A stretch of 64,000 nt of DNA, from the NCBI RefSeq assembly GCF_010015445.1, contig NC_053118.1:6661281-6725280 (forward strand), given 5' to 3'. The position numbers and the translations under genes were made by a program. Below are positions 43,361 through 55,682 of the stretch, in pieces. Under the pieces are notes generated by a model. The model saw nothing but the letters and a program-made list of their open reading frames with translations. It did not search any database and was not told the DNA's origin. Every line of letters starts with the position of its first letter. Position 1 is the stretch's first letter. Source of the DNA: Perca fluviatilis. Taxonomy: Eukaryota > Chordata > Actinopteri > Perciformes > Percidae.

Positions 43361-43962
43361 TTCTGTTAAATCTTATCATATAGGTCTGGTATATTGAAGC
43401 TGTCCCTGAGGGCCGTAATGCCTGCCGTTTTGGAAGGTATTATTAATATAGGTAGTCTATAGATCAGGTTTCCTACACTGTTCGAGCACAGGCCGAATTT
43501 TTTATTCAATTTGCAGCAATTCACCAGTGTCTGAGAAGGTTTTTTGCTTTTTCACCAACAGTCTTCATGAGGATATTTTTTTGCCACGCCATGGCCTGTG
43601 GTAGGAGGGGCATTAGTGACCGATAGGGGGGGCACGGCCCTCGAATGCCCCACCATAGTGCCAACACCGGCCGGGGCCAGGAAGCTACGATACCCATTAG
43701 CAGCATTAGCAGCATCTGTGAGTTTATCATGTGACAGCGAAAACGCGAAAGTATGTACAGCATGTCCTGTATGTCCCTTACCGGCTAACGTATTTCAAGA
43801 TGGCGCATGAGTCTACTCCAGTTCATGCGATTGCAAATGTAAAATTTCAAGCCAAAAGGAATACTGGTGGTGGTCAATATTCATGAAAAAGGACAAGTTT
43901 GTGAACGGGCAACACTGATTTTGATAATGAGCAACTAAACACGTTACACACTGGACCTTTAA

Positions 43963-46900
43963 GTTCCTACTGATCAGTGACACTCTTCACACTGTATTTT
44001 TTTTTCTCTCAGGCTTTGTCATTACCACAAAAGTAAGACAATAGTAAAGAAAATAATCGGCACAGCACGTAAATTATTACGGGCAGGCAGTTTCGATTTA
44101 CATTAGCTGTTTAAGTTGAATTACTAATGTTAACTAGCATTTTAGTTAGCAATAATTAGCCTGTGCCTATGTTATCTCCTTACATATACCTACGCTCTCC
44201 GTCTCTGCAAGATTGGGAATGATTGAGGTTTCTCTTGGCACCGCTACCAGAAGACTTACAACTTTCAGACAGGTTGCTCACGTCACATCTACGTCGTCAA
44301 GCTCAGTTTGAGGCTGCGCAGTAACGCTCAGCCATCACCGGAAAAGTGCTTCTAATAGACTTCACTGGTCTCCGTGGAAGTTTACGGCGTCGCTTTGTCC
44401 ATTAATTTTACCGTCTATGTCTAGAACTGCCACTGTCTGTGCTCTGAGGGGCTTGGACAAACTACGCATTTTGTCATTTCATTTTGGAGGACTTGGGCTG
44501 GACATATGGACAGACCCTTAGGCACAAAGTACAAATGCACAAATGTTATTCACTGACAACAACAGGAGTAAATGTCATTTGATGCCTCCATGCTTGTTAT
44601 TTAGAAATCACAGAAGAGGAAGCAGATGTAACCTCTGTCTGTAATATTTTCAGCTCGGTCTCCTCGCTGTCCTTCAGGCCCTGCTGCTGGCATCGCGTTA
44701 TCATATTCAGGGGTGTTAGGTCCTTGGGCTACCGCCACTGAGGAAACACGATTTTACATTTATAAACTGTTTACTCAGTAAGGGCAAAAAAGAGATGTCT
44801 CTCATGCAGTCGGTGTGGGAAAAATGTCATCGTTTTTTTTCCTCCACCCTTTTCTCACCAGTAAGCGTGCAAGCAAATCTGCTTAACGGTTTTTCTGCTG
44901 TGGCAGTGACACTGTGTCCTGTCGCCCAATGCCTTTGGGCTTGGGTGGGAGATGTGCGGAGAATTTCATATCAGCATTAAGCGCACTTATCAAGGAGAGT
45001 GCGAATGTGTTTGGGGGGGGGGGAGGGCGAATGACTGCGCATGACGGAGAACAGCAGATAAACATATTTGTCCTTTTATCCAAGCCACTTTGATCATCCA
45101 TATCTTTATATAGCTATGTTTCTTATAATCTGTGACTACAATGTATTTTTGGTTTCATTCATTTACTCAGACATCAATATGACCCCTTACTATACTTACT
45201 GGACAAAAATGCCACTTACTAGGCTGTCATTGGTCTTTGATTTTCAAACTACAACCCTGCAGGCATTCTTTGTCTCCGATTTCCAATTTGTTAAATTCCT
45301 TAAGCTTTTTCCAAGAAGTCAGATTTTGAATATAATTGAAGGGAAGACCATGTATTTACAGAATGTTGTTTATTATTATTATTATTATTATTAATTCATA
45401 TTATTAGTCTAATGTGAAGCTAAGTAATGATTGTTCTTAAACACCAATCAACAAACAGTCATCATCCAAACACTCCCCACAGTTTCCTGATTGGTCTGGC
45501 CTCCAGCTGCTGAGCTAAATTAGTTCTCAGTGAAAGTTTTCCCAGACTAAACTGTCATAACAATGTGAAATAGCAATGTGACATAAAAGCTAACGTTAAC
45601 AGACGCATAACAGAACAAATCCGGCGAAAAATGAACCTAGGGGTTAATAACACGTGTACCGAGTTGAACGTTCTCTGGGATATGTTTTCATGCTAATCGA
45701 AGGTGACCAGTTTTAGTTTAACAAACCGCTAATTGGCTTATAACGCTAGTCGTCGGGGCACAGGTAAAGTCAAAAGAAATCACTATTTTATACCATTAAC
45801 AAGGCTCAAAATAGCACCACACTTCAACGGTAGCATAATGAGGGTACCTACATGCAAACCGAAGCATTGAGAAATTTGTAAGTGCTCAAGCACAGCATTC
45901 CTTGTTCGATTGCAATTACATGTCAGTGTTGTCATGCTGTTTTCCTGACTAAATGAAATGGCATTGGCAAACTGCATTTGCATTTTTAAGTTCTAGCAAC
46001 TGGTCTCTCACACTGGGAATGCGGGACTACATACGCTGGTTTTATACATTGACCAAAAACAACATTGTTTATTTGACTGGGGCGAAATGGCAGCTGCTAG
46101 GCTGGTGCAAGCCAATGTAAATTTAGCTAATCAGTTTGATAATAGCCTGATTAACCACAGACGCTCATGACATCATACGAGGAAGCTTTGAGTTTGTTTT
46201 TCCAAACCAAAGAGCAGTTATTGAGATTCTCTCACACACCTGGTCATCAGGTAAGACCATCTTTTGACATCCTTTTTAATTATAGAGACATACCTGTCTA
46301 TCACATATGATTTAATATCAAACAAACACAGGACTTTCACTCAGGTTTGTGTCCCATGTGAAACCAAAAGTCAGCGGTCAGTTTATGGACCTAAGTCCAT
46401 TACATAGAAACATCCACAACATTAACTACATGTGTAAAACTGTGACCGTTATGTTGTAGAACGGTCACATAATTAAAACTGCCACTGCTGTCACATGTTA
46501 CAGACACGCATTTGAACTGGCCACCATGCATCGTATCAGACGTTAAATAAAACGGTCATATATGTCATTTTGGGAGTCATTGGCAATCAACCTATTCTGT
46601 CGTTTAGCTATGAGGACATGTGGCTTCAGCATGATTCATAGTTTTTGTCTGTTAGTAGTTAGAGATACTTGGTACTTGATTGTACGTGAATGAGTTTAAA
46701 TTCATTCAGATAGAAGAAGACATCTGTCATATGGAAGTAAAGAACATTATGAGACATAACAGAGGCTAGAGGTCTGCCCATGTGTCAGTTTGCAGAATGA
46801 TTACCCAGCACCTGCAGTATAGAACATAATTAAGTATGTGGACTTCCATTGAAACATGTTAACAAGAAATCTTTTCATGTTTCTCTTTAAATTAAGTAAC

Positions 46901-47285
46901 AGCAGAAGGTCTCTGTCTTCTCACTGAAGCACAGAAATGCCACATAGAGAGTGTAATTATGTAATTAAACGCTTAAGGTGCAGGAGAGTTGAGGTAACCT
47001 TTAAATGTAATATGATGGAGGGATTTTATAACACAGCATGTGATGCCAAGTAAAGAAAAGCTACATTACGGACCCACATGGGTGCTTCATGTGTAGTGGG
47101 GTGTAGAGGGGTGTAGAGGGGTATATAGGTGTGGAGGTGATGAAGAGGCCCATCTCTCTCAGGAGGGGGCATCACTTGCTGTTATAAAGGACACAGTCTT
47201 TTGTTTTGACTCAACACTGAGAGGATGTCTTGCCAGTAACCATCTGAATTCAAGTATAGTGTGCTGATATGTATCTACATCTAAT
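43963..47285. other. 3.3-kb intron stretch without recognised gene
   Basis: A GC-richer block at 44200-44460 carries many CpGs but no open frame. A (TTA)8 array lies at 45371-45394 and a GGGTGTAGAG-type 10-base repeat (four units) at 47098-47130. The rest is AT-rich and apparently unique. Confidence 0.4.
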
Positions 47286-47289
47286 GTAA

Positions 47290-48170
47290 ATAATGTTTTC
47301 ATTCAAATAATATTCCAGTTTTTGCCCTTATTCCAAAAAAGACAATATTCCAACTAAGCTTTTTCCATGGCTAATGAAAGTGAATATTCCACTAATATTC
47401 CCGTTTACATGCAGCCATGTAAAATAGGATTTTTTTTTAAGTTTTCCAGGGGTGGCGGACTTGTTGGACTGTGCGAACACAGCCTCCCTCTTTCATTCCT
47501 TCAACCACCTTCTTAAAGGTCAGCGTTGCGATGTTTGTGCATATCCAAAAATCTGTTGACATCCAAGTCTTTCATAATGTTGAAAAGTAGCTGTGTTTCT
47601 CCTTTTGTTTTCATTTGGCCATGCATCTCTAGCCTGGTTGACATCAGACCCTTCTCAGTTGTAACTCAGAGTGGGTCTGGGGAAGGTTCATTCACAGCTT
47701 ATTTCCAAAGGGGCGTCACCAACAGACGCCTCTCAAATGTCTCTGGGCGCAATTAGATAGTCCTTCAACCAATCAGACCAACGATCCGGGTGACGTAGCA
47801 GCGACAGCGGCATCAATGGGCTTCTGCGCTTCGGTGGCCGTCATGTTGAATGTAAACAAAAAGCTGCTTGCCGTCGCTACGTTATTGTCATTGTGTGAAG
47901 CCCACTTCAACGGTTGTGATTGGTGCCTCGATTTGGAAAAATTAGGAATGGGCTCTTGGCCAGACTGAATTGCAGGGCAAATCTCAAATTTGCTGGAAGT
48001 TCGTCAGAGTTTTCCCAGGCTAATGCATCTCTACTGCAGCCCATCTCAAAGGCTTCATTGAGAATATATAAACAGAATATTCCGTTAACATGACCTGTAT
48101 CAAATTCGTAATATTGTCACATTCAGAATAATAGTGGAATATTAAACGTGTGCATGTAAACGTACTCACT
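47290..48170. repeat. AT-rich MITE-like repeat interrupted by a hAT MITE
   Basis: Both sides carry GAATATTCC motifs and CGTTTACATGCA in opposite orientation (47400 CCCGTTTACATGCAGCC; 48150 GTGCATGTAAACGTACTC). This indicates an inverted-repeat element split by the insertion at 47629. The outermost ends are not sharply defined. Confidence 0.5.
47629..48022. mobile_element. hAT-type MITE (CTAGCCTGG...CCAGGCTA)
   Basis: The inverted ends (C)TAGCCTGG and CCAGGCTA are flanked by a perfect 8-bp duplication ATGCATCT (47621-47628, 48023-48030). The body includes GACATCAGACCCTTCTCAG and CTCAGAGTGGGTCTGG. Confidence 0.8.
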
Positions 48171-48307
48171 GAGTATGCTTGGAACACTTGTCTATGTTGC
48201 AGCCCACTGTTTGATTTAAAGAGATAAAATGTCTGGATATTTACATAAAAATCTTGCTTTGTTCAACTTGAGTTTATGTAAGGAGAAAGGACAGACTGAT
48301 CTATATA

Positions 48308-49698
48308 CACTGAACAAAGTTATAAATGCAACACTTTGAGTTCAGCTCATGAAAAATGGGGGCAAAAACCAAAGATTTAAGACTGTTTTCTATGTACACA
48401 AACGGCCTATTTCTCTCAAATATTGTTCACAAATCTGTGTTAGTGAGCACTTCTCCTTTGCCGAGAAAATCTGTTGTTGATTGTGGCCTGTGGAATGTTG
48501 GTCCACTCCTCTTCAATGGCTGTGCGAAGTTGCTGGATATTAGCATGACCTGGAACATGCTGTCGTATACGCCGATCCAGAATATCCCAAACATGCTCAA
48601 TGGGTGACATGTCCGGTGAGTATGCTGGCCATACAAGAACTGGGATGTTTTCAGCTTCCAGGTATTGTGTACAGATCCTTGCAACATGGGGCCGTGCATT
48701 ATCATGCTGCAACATGTGGTGATGGTAGTGGATGAATGGCACAACAATGGGCCTCAGGATCTCGTCACGGTATCTCTGTGCATTCAAAATGCCATAAATA
48801 AAATGCACCTGTGTTTGTTGTTAATACCATACGCCTGCCCATACCATAACCCCCCCGCCACCATGGGCCACTCAATCCACAACGTTAACATCAGCAAACC
48901 GCTCACCCACATGAAGCCATACACGTTGTCTGCCATCTGCCCTGTACAGTGTAAACCGGGCTTCATCTGTGAAAAAAACACCTCTCCAAAGTGCCAGACT
49001 CCATCGAATGTGAGAATTTGCCCACTCAAGTCAGTTACGATGACGAACTGCAGTCAGGTCGAGACCCTGATGAGGATGACGAGCATGCAGATGAGCTTCC
49101 CTGAGACGGTTTCTGACAGTTGCGGAAATTCTTTGGTTATGCAAACCGATTGTTGCAGCATCTGTCTGGACGGCTGGTCTCAGACGATCTTGGAGGTGAA
49201 GATGCTGGATGTGGAGGTCCTGGGCTGGTGTGGTTACACGTGGTCTGCGGTTGTGAGGCCGGTTGGATGTACTGCCAAATTCTCTGAAACATCTTTGGAG
49301 ACGGCTTATGGTAGAGAAATGAACATTCAATTCATGGGCAACAGCTCTGGTGGACATTCCTGCAGTCAGCATGCCAATTGCCCGATCCCTCTAAACCTTC
49401 AACATCTGTGGCATTGTGCTGTGTGATAAAACTGCACATTATAGAGTGGCCTTTTATTGTGGCCAGCCTAAGGCACACCTGTGCAATAATCAGCATCTTA
49501 ATATGCCACACCTGTGAGGTGGATGGATTATCTCGGCAAAGGAGAAGTGCTCACTAACACAGATTTAGACAGATTTGTGAACAATATCTGAGAGAAATAA
49601 GCCTTTTGTGTACATAGAAAAAGTCTTAGATCTTTGAGTTCAGCTCATGAAAAATGGGGGCAAAAACAAAAGTGTTGCGTTTATAATTTTGTTCAGTA
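48308..49698 (-). mobile_element. Tc1-type transposon, nearly full length
   Basis: The ends CACTGAACAAA and TTTTGTTCAGTA are inverted and flanked by TA (48306-48307, 49699-49700), the Tc1/mariner target duplication. It is 1391 bp long, close to an autonomous element. The TIRs are about 200 bp. A transposase frame on the minus strand spans it but has in-frame stops. A 31-base segment of the TIR is flipped at the left end. Confidence 0.88.
48440..49405 (-). pseudogene. Tc1 transposase, one frame with premature stops
   Basis: Read on the minus strand, one frame carries all the parts. A paired-like helix-turn-helix (GMSTRAVAHELNVHFSTISR, 49372 downwards) is followed by the first catalytic Asp in FFTDEARF. 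The second Asp in QHDNARPH and the Glu in SPIEHVW are 34 residues apart, which gives DD34E. Stops interrupt the frame at 49031-49033, 48872-48874 and 48821-48823. Another stop lies just upstream of the 49372 methionine. No frameshift is needed. The protein would bind the TIRs and cut and paste the element, but this copy cannot make it. Confidence 0.85.
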
Positions 49699-49700
49699 TA

Positions 49701-50160
49701 TATTCAGGGTTGATTGGAACACAGAGTTCCACTGAGCTGCTCAGCACATAGTGAAAAAATGCTTCCTCCATGGTGGGCTATGGATTTGCCAGTATGCAGT
49801 GGAAACAGGACTTGAAATGACAAGTGTTGACAGCGAATGATGACTAATGTGCCTAAGAAGAGTGGCTACGTCACTGAGTACAGTCAAACACAGTTGACAT
49901 GGCAGTCAAGTGATGTGCTCCCTAAACCATCTACACCTGAGATACACAACAATTTACCGTCCAAAACACAATACAGCGCATGTTCCACTGTTCTCATCTG
50001 TTTGCACAGCACTGGCATGATGATGTCAAACTTTTACTCTATTACACTACGTCAGTGTGGAGCAAAAATAATGCCATAAAGACTGTGGTAGCACATTGTA
50101 GCTCCGTAATTACAAGGTAATAGGGTGGTTATATGGTGGAAACAAGTGGGTAATACAATG
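49701..50160. other. Intron stretch, no gene
   Basis: Nothing recognised. The 80-codon open frame at 49837 has no domain. Confidence 0.35.
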
Positions 50161-50168
50161 TTAATTAT

Positions 50169-50351
50169 TAGTGATGGTCAAATGAAGCTTCGCGAACCAC
50201 TGTCTTTATTTTCTGAGCTCACTAGATGGCGCTCTCTGTTCAACAAAGGGTTGAAAACACACTGAACTGCCATCCCTTTAACCTTTTTCGTTGAACAGAG
50301 AGCTCAGAAAATAAAGACAGTGGTTTGCGAAGCTTCATTTGACCATCACTA
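50169..50351. mobile_element. 183-bp palindromic hAT MITE
   Basis: The ends TAGTGATGGTCAAATGAAGC and its exact inverse GCTTCATTTGACCATCACTA extend inward through AAATAAAGACAGTGG. The flanks TTAATTAT (50161-50168) and GTAATTAT (50352-50359) differ at one base. It is the intact relative of the split copy at 14589-18596. Confidence 0.88.
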
Positions 50352-50359
50352 GTAATTAT

Positions 50360-52686
50360 AAAGGCAACAACCAGGTTATATCTCATAATAACAATAGCAA
50401 TGTCTAGAGGGTAACAGAATAGTAATAATATGATAATAAGCAAACTATAAGGTAATGTCAGGGTCATGTTTTCCGTTTTTTTTATCAAACAAAAATCTGA
50501 AAAGTAAAAGAAAGAAAGAAGAAAGACAATTCCAGGAAATCCCCATCAGTGATTGCCATAACATACAATACACCTTTATTGATCTACAGCAAGGTAATGT
50601 GATTGTTGCAACAGTACAAGGATAGTTTTGAGTGTTTTACGAAAATAAATGTTTACTTTAATGGAGTCTGGTGAATTTGGTGATTGTGATTTCGGGGCTG
50701 TTTTATGTTAAACAAAAATGACCTTACTCTTTAACAAAAAGGTCTATCTCTGTAGGGATCTTTTCCATAATGTTGTCAGACACTTAGAATAATAATCTGA
50801 GCCTATCAGTGGCAAAAACAGCACTACAGTGGATAGAAACTGAAGGTGCACAATTGCCCATCAACATTACATTGTAGCTTGTTTTCGCTACTGCCAGCGT
50901 TCTTGCTTAATACTGGACCAATGTCAAAGATTGTTGTTCTCATCAGTCACTTAGACACAAAAACATAGGTAATAGGGTCCAGATAAAAAAAAATGAAGTT
51001 ACCCTTTGAAGAAATGGAGGGAAAAACACTAACTGCTTGGTTCATTAAAAATGTCAGGACCTTAAAATAGGGCCATAGCCAGGAGAAGGTTGAGATACCC
51101 TGTCAGTACCCAGAACTAATTTATGTGAATGAATGTAGTCACATGAGCAGACAGCGTATGATGGCAAGTGCTTTCTGTAGTTTGATCACAGTCAGATCAC
51201 GTTCAGAGTCCAGAGGAGGTGTCAATTTGGTTCGGAAATGTACTGAGAGACTTCTCTCTCATAGAGGTCTCGCTCTGATTGCTGTGCTCTCATTTGGCCA
51301 AAAGAAGCAAACTACGTGGGAGAGAGCACTTCAGAGTTCAAAGTAACTTCTACCAGCGAACAAGGTGTGAAAAATCTCCCAGACGCCTCTTTAGGGTCGT
51401 GTTGTCTATCAGCACTTTTCCTCCCCGTGGCTGACTTGCATACTTAATCAGCTCTTATTATTGACACTGGTTCACCAGGAAGAGGCTGATAGGAGGCTCT
51501 GCTGTGCCACACTTCCCTCTGCAGGCACAAGAGGAGACTTCCATGCATGCCAGTTTGTCTCATCACCACTCTGCACTATAAGACTGAATCACATATTAAC
51601 ATACATGTTTCTGGCCTCTATAAACCGCAATCTTTGCATGAAACTCTTGCTGGGAGAATCATGCTCTGTATATGGCACTTTCTCTAATCCCTGCCGCTCG
51701 CCGTCATGTCTTGGATTGTTAATCATCTTCATTGTGCTGATACCTTGTAAGGCATCAAACTGTGCAAAGCAAATTTGGCTTTAAATGAAGAATGTATGCT
51801 TTCCAAGACACAAGCAGAATAAAGTAATCACACAGAAGATTCTCATTGTGTTTGCAACTGATGAATCGGACAATCTTAAGGTAACATGAGCGTGAAAACT
51901 ACAGGAAAGAGAAGTCACTTTTCCATTTTTTGCCCATCATCTATCAAACGATTTGCAGGTTGCAAAGCTTTGGATCGAGCGGCAGTCTCTCCCACAAGTG
52001 TTCATATCAGCCAGTATCAGACAGATCCTTATGACTGGAGAAATGCAAGGCTTGCAGCGCTGGTGACTGAGGTGCCAATCAGATGCTGCCGCTTGTGCAT
52101 GTGATTTTTTTCTTCTTTTTTTCTTAAATCTTGGCCTCGAGTTTAATTGTGTTTTTGCTGTCTCTGCAGTCCAGTGTCAGATGGAACAGATGTCTGAATC
52201 GCTGTCTGACATTTTAGTCTCATGAAAATATACAAACCCTTAGAGCCATTCTTTTTTTTTTCTCTCAAGTGTGTTCTTTTCATCAGTCACACACAATAAC
52301 AACAGCAGCAGGATTGTCAGGAGGCATCAGAGGACCAGCACAGGGGAGCGTCAGCACTAAGAATATGTTTGACTTGTTATGATTTGTGGAACGCAACAAA
52401 CGTGCTGTGGCACTTTATTGTTCCCCGAACAGGAAGTTCATTGTTTGCATGCAGTTCAGGGCCAGCTGTAGAGCACTGCCCCTTGGAGCTGCTGCAAGCT
52501 CAGGGTGAATCAGTCACAAATAATGTCCTTTTACCTTTTCTTTTTTCCTTGACTAAGATGAAAAACATGATGTGCTGAAGGAAAGATGTGATGGAGAATT
52601 CCTTACAGTGCTGAGAAAGTTCAGCTATCACTAATGCTGCATTCATGCCAAACAAGTCGATATAGGTTGTTTGTTCCTAACCTCTA
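50360..52686. other. 2.3-kb intron stretch without recognised gene
   Basis: Apparently unique sequence with short A-rich and T-rich runs (AAAGAAAGAAAGAA near 50510). The open frames of up to 107 codons show no domain. Confidence 0.35.
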
Positions 52687-53400
52687 AAGCGTATCATAAA
52701 GTAGCGCCCCTAGTGGTGGCGGATATACGACCTCATATCTAAACCAGAGAACTGGTCGAGGTTTTGAACATAAGGTCGCAAATTTAAACGTCGTCATTAA
52801 CGTTGTGAAATGGTCACTGTTTGGTTATGTTAAGGCACCAAATCTACTTAGTTAAGTTTAGGAAAGGTGTGTGTCATGGTTGTGTATGTTTCAGGTTCCT
52901 GTTTTATTTTGTAGTGTGTTTTTCTCCTTTGTCATGCCTTGTTTTAATTCCTGCCTTGTGTTTTCCCGCCTTTGTGATTGTCCCAACCTGATGTGTTTCA
53001 CCTGTTCCTCAACCCTTGTGTCACCTGTTCCTTGTTTCACCTCGTTACCTTGTGTATTTAGTCTCTTTGTTGTCTTTGTCTGTTGTCAGATCATTGTATT
53101 GTATTTTGAGTGTGCGTAGCCTACCCCCATTTTGTCTCAGTGTTCCTGTTTTTTTGTGATTCCTGTTTTTGACTTCCTCAACGTTTGGAACTATTTTGCC
53201 TGTTGTCTTCAGGACTCCTTCTGTTGTATGGACTTTATTGTATTAAATCCTCAAGCTCACCACTGCCTGCTGCTGCTGTCTCTGCATTTGGGTCCGCCAT
53301 TTTCTCTGAATCCTGTTACAGTTTGTGGTTTGGATTCAAATTAAACGTTACTTCACTTCTAGTTACATTGACGTGACATTTGTAAAGTAAAAAAAAAAAA
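52687..53400. repeat. Dispersed repeat G interrupted by an LTR-like unit
   Basis: CGTATCATAAAGTAGCGCCC and TTAGTTAAGTTTAGGAAAGG on the left, and TGGTTTGGATTCAAATTAAA and TTGACGTGACATTTGTAAAG on the right, are the two halves of the repeat also present at 82-530. The LTR-like unit interrupts it at 52872-53320. Confidence 0.6.
52872..53320 (+). mobile_element. Solo-LTR-like unit, copy 3
   Basis: It begins TGTCATGG, ends CTGTTACA (TG...CA termini), and has a TGTATTAAATCC polyadenylation-like signal late in the unit. The flanks GTGTG (52867-52871) and GTTTG (53321-53325) agree at four of five bases. Related copies are at 125-402 and 40306-40755. No internal retroelement genes are present, so it would be a solo LTR. 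The LTR interpretation is an inference from the ends. Confidence 0.5.
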
Positions 53401-54001
53401 AACTTTCCCCAAAATTGGACAATGGGAAAACACGTTCATTCATTATTCTGATATGGCTTCCCTGCTGCTAGTATTGAAAATGAATCTTAAATTAGCAGAT
53501 TATTATATCATGTTCAATATTTGTAAAAGAGACAAATGTGCAGCTCCTATCAAATTACCTAGATTAGATGTATGCATTTTTAGATGCACTTCTAAACCCC
53601 TTTTGTTGACACTTCTGTACTTCTGTAGTTCTTTAAACCAAGTGGGCGATACTGTAGTTTCAGAACTTCCTGTTATCTCCAAATGACATTGAGAGGCTGA
53701 CGCGAATGGTTTCCCCCCCTGCTGCTTGTATTTACGGTGTGTACAATGCGATGTGATATTATTGACCATGATAATGTTAGTCGGAAACACACACATTGTA
53801 AGTTGTCTGTAGCTGGAACCAGGAATAATGGAACAACATTTTTCAGTTTCCCCGCCATAAAGGATTGTCCTATTTCCTTGGCTTGAAAATAGGAAATGGC
53901 ATGAACTTTTGGCATTTAGATAACTTCACCAGCTCTATTATGGTCACCAATTTAGCTCATCTCACTTAGTAATGAGCCTTCCTTATGAAGAAATCAACAC
54001 A
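53401..54001. other. Intron stretch, no gene
   Basis: Nothing recognised. The overlapping open frames on both strands near 53500-53900 lack domains. Confidence 0.35.
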
Positions 54002-54005
54002 TTAA

Positions 54006-54320
54006 GGTCCCATGGCATGAAAATTTCACTTTGAGGTTTTTTAACATTAATATGCATTCCCCCAGCCTGCCTATGGTCCCCCAGTGGCTAGAAATGGCGA
54101 TAGGTGTAAACCGAGCCCTGGGTATCCTGCTCTGCCTTTGAGAAAATGAAAGCTCAGATGGGCCGATCTGGAATCTTCTCCTTATGAGGTCATAAGGAGC
54201 AAGGTTACCTCCCCTTTCTCTGCTTTGCCCACCCAGATAATTTGGCCCACCCATGAGAGAGAGACATCATGGCTTTCAAACGAGCAAAGTGGCAGTTGGT
54301 CAAGGCCACACCCCCACCCT
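54006..54320 (-). mobile_element. TTAA-target element A, copy 4 (partial, inverted)
   Basis: After TTAA (54002-54005) the end reads GGTCCCATGGCATGAAAATT. The body continues with CCTGCCTATGGTCCCCCAGT, CTTATGAGGTCATAAGGAGC and GGCCACACCCCCACCCT. It stops at 54320, so only one half is present. Confidence 0.8.
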
Positions 54321-55227
54321 GCACAATATTATTCCGCCATTGCTTGCTAAATGTCTATTGATGGAAAAATTATTTTTTTCAGCAGATATCGAAGTTACAA
54401 CAACATTGAGCTAGCAAGGCAGTTTTGTGTTTATATATGCGGTAATTATTCAGTTTGGGAAATCCTATGATCTGTACAAAGCTAACATCGGCTTAAACCT
54501 TGTGTTGACTTTGGGTCACATTGACCCGTTTTCAATTTTTGTTTTATATCAGAAAATATGGGACAGAAATAAGCGCTGAAATTGTGTAGAAGAAAAAATT
54601 TACAATTTATAACGTTCTAAAATCTAAAACAAAAAAAAAGGCGTCAAAAACATCGAAAAATGTGTTTTTTTTCAAGGTGGACGGGAAGACAACACAAGGG
54701 TTAAGTTGGCTGGCTGGCTGACTGACTGAAGAGGGAGCGACTAGAAATCATCTCTGTTGCTTTTTGTTTTACCCTGATTTTATAGCATCAAATAACCAAT
54801 AAAAACCAATCCAATCAGAAAAATTAACACTTGAACAAACATCAGCGTGATCAGAACAACCTAAAATGGAATAAAACCATCTTTGAAAAAAGTTATTTGA
54901 GGTGTTAGTTTTTAGTTTGGCCCATGTCCCATCCACTAACATACAGTCTATGCATCATAGTCTGGCTGTTACTGCAAGTTAAGCTTCACAGAAACAAAGG
55001 AAAATGTCTTTTAGATTGATTGCTTGTTTTTGTTGTCCACAACTACACCATTTCCCAGCTTTAAGTAGCTCCTCTGGCTCTGCATTGCATTGTGGGAAAA
55101 TTCTATCCATCAACAGCGCACTCAAAGATCGGCCATATATATAATGCATACTGTCTGTGTTGAATATAGTTTATTTTGTCACTTTGGTGACATGTGGTAT
55201 GGATTTGGGACACGCCATGTGTGAAGT
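54321..55227. other. Intron stretch, no gene
   Basis: AT-rich, with AAAAACATCGAAAAATG and similar runs near 54640. Nothing recognised. Confidence 0.35.
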
Positions 55228-55682
55228 AGGGATCAACCAATACTGTTATTTAAAGGCCAATACCGATTATTACAGTAGTAGTTAATAAAACCGATAACCG
55301 ATATTTGGACCCGCTATGCATTTACAGTGAAAATTAAAATATTTAAGTCAAAATTTTGATTTTGGAATGTTACAAACTCCAACACAAAACTTTGTTTAAA
55401 CGCTTTAAGCAATTATTTAATAAATTAGAAACTTTAAACATAATAAACAGTGAAAGAGAGTCAGGTAGTGTTGTGGGCGGGACATTAAGTCAGACTCAGT
55501 GGTGAGTGAAACCGAAGCAGAGGGACAGACAGAGCTGTAGCCGAGCCAAAGTAGCGCACTTTTAATGAATTAATCTTATTGGTTATCAGGCAAATAAAAC
55601 ACAGATACAGATAATCTGCAAACTGCCAAAAAACGGGCCGAGAATCTTCCAGAGCCAATAATCGTTGTATTCCTAGTGTGAA
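55228..55682. repeat. Probable hAT-like dispersed repeat
   Basis: AGGGATCAACCAATACTG at the start and CCAATAATCGTTGTATTCCTA at the end are imperfectly inverted. The interior has ACCGATAACCGATATTTGG and an AT-rich middle. This layout fits a widespread fish hAT-type repeat. The target duplication is unclear. Confidence 0.45.

Larger units (their letters stand above)
41703..43958. mobile_element. TTAA-target element H, 2.3 kb, with insertions
   Basis: AGGTGCAATGTGTAGGAATT on the left and ACACACTGGACCT on the right lie inside TTAA (41699-41702, 43959-43962). Inner inverted blocks, GGCCGGGGCCAG/GGAGGGGCATT-like near 41910-41960 and 43600-43690, show that it was a long fold-back element. A hAT derivative sits at 42496-42727. 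A Harbinger-type coding relic is at 43007-43300. Confidence 0.65.

Noticed and set aside
48665..49426. 253-codon plus-strand frame
   Set aside because: It is the antisense shadow of the Tc1 transposase frame, which has clear helix-turn-helix and DD34E motifs on the minus strand.
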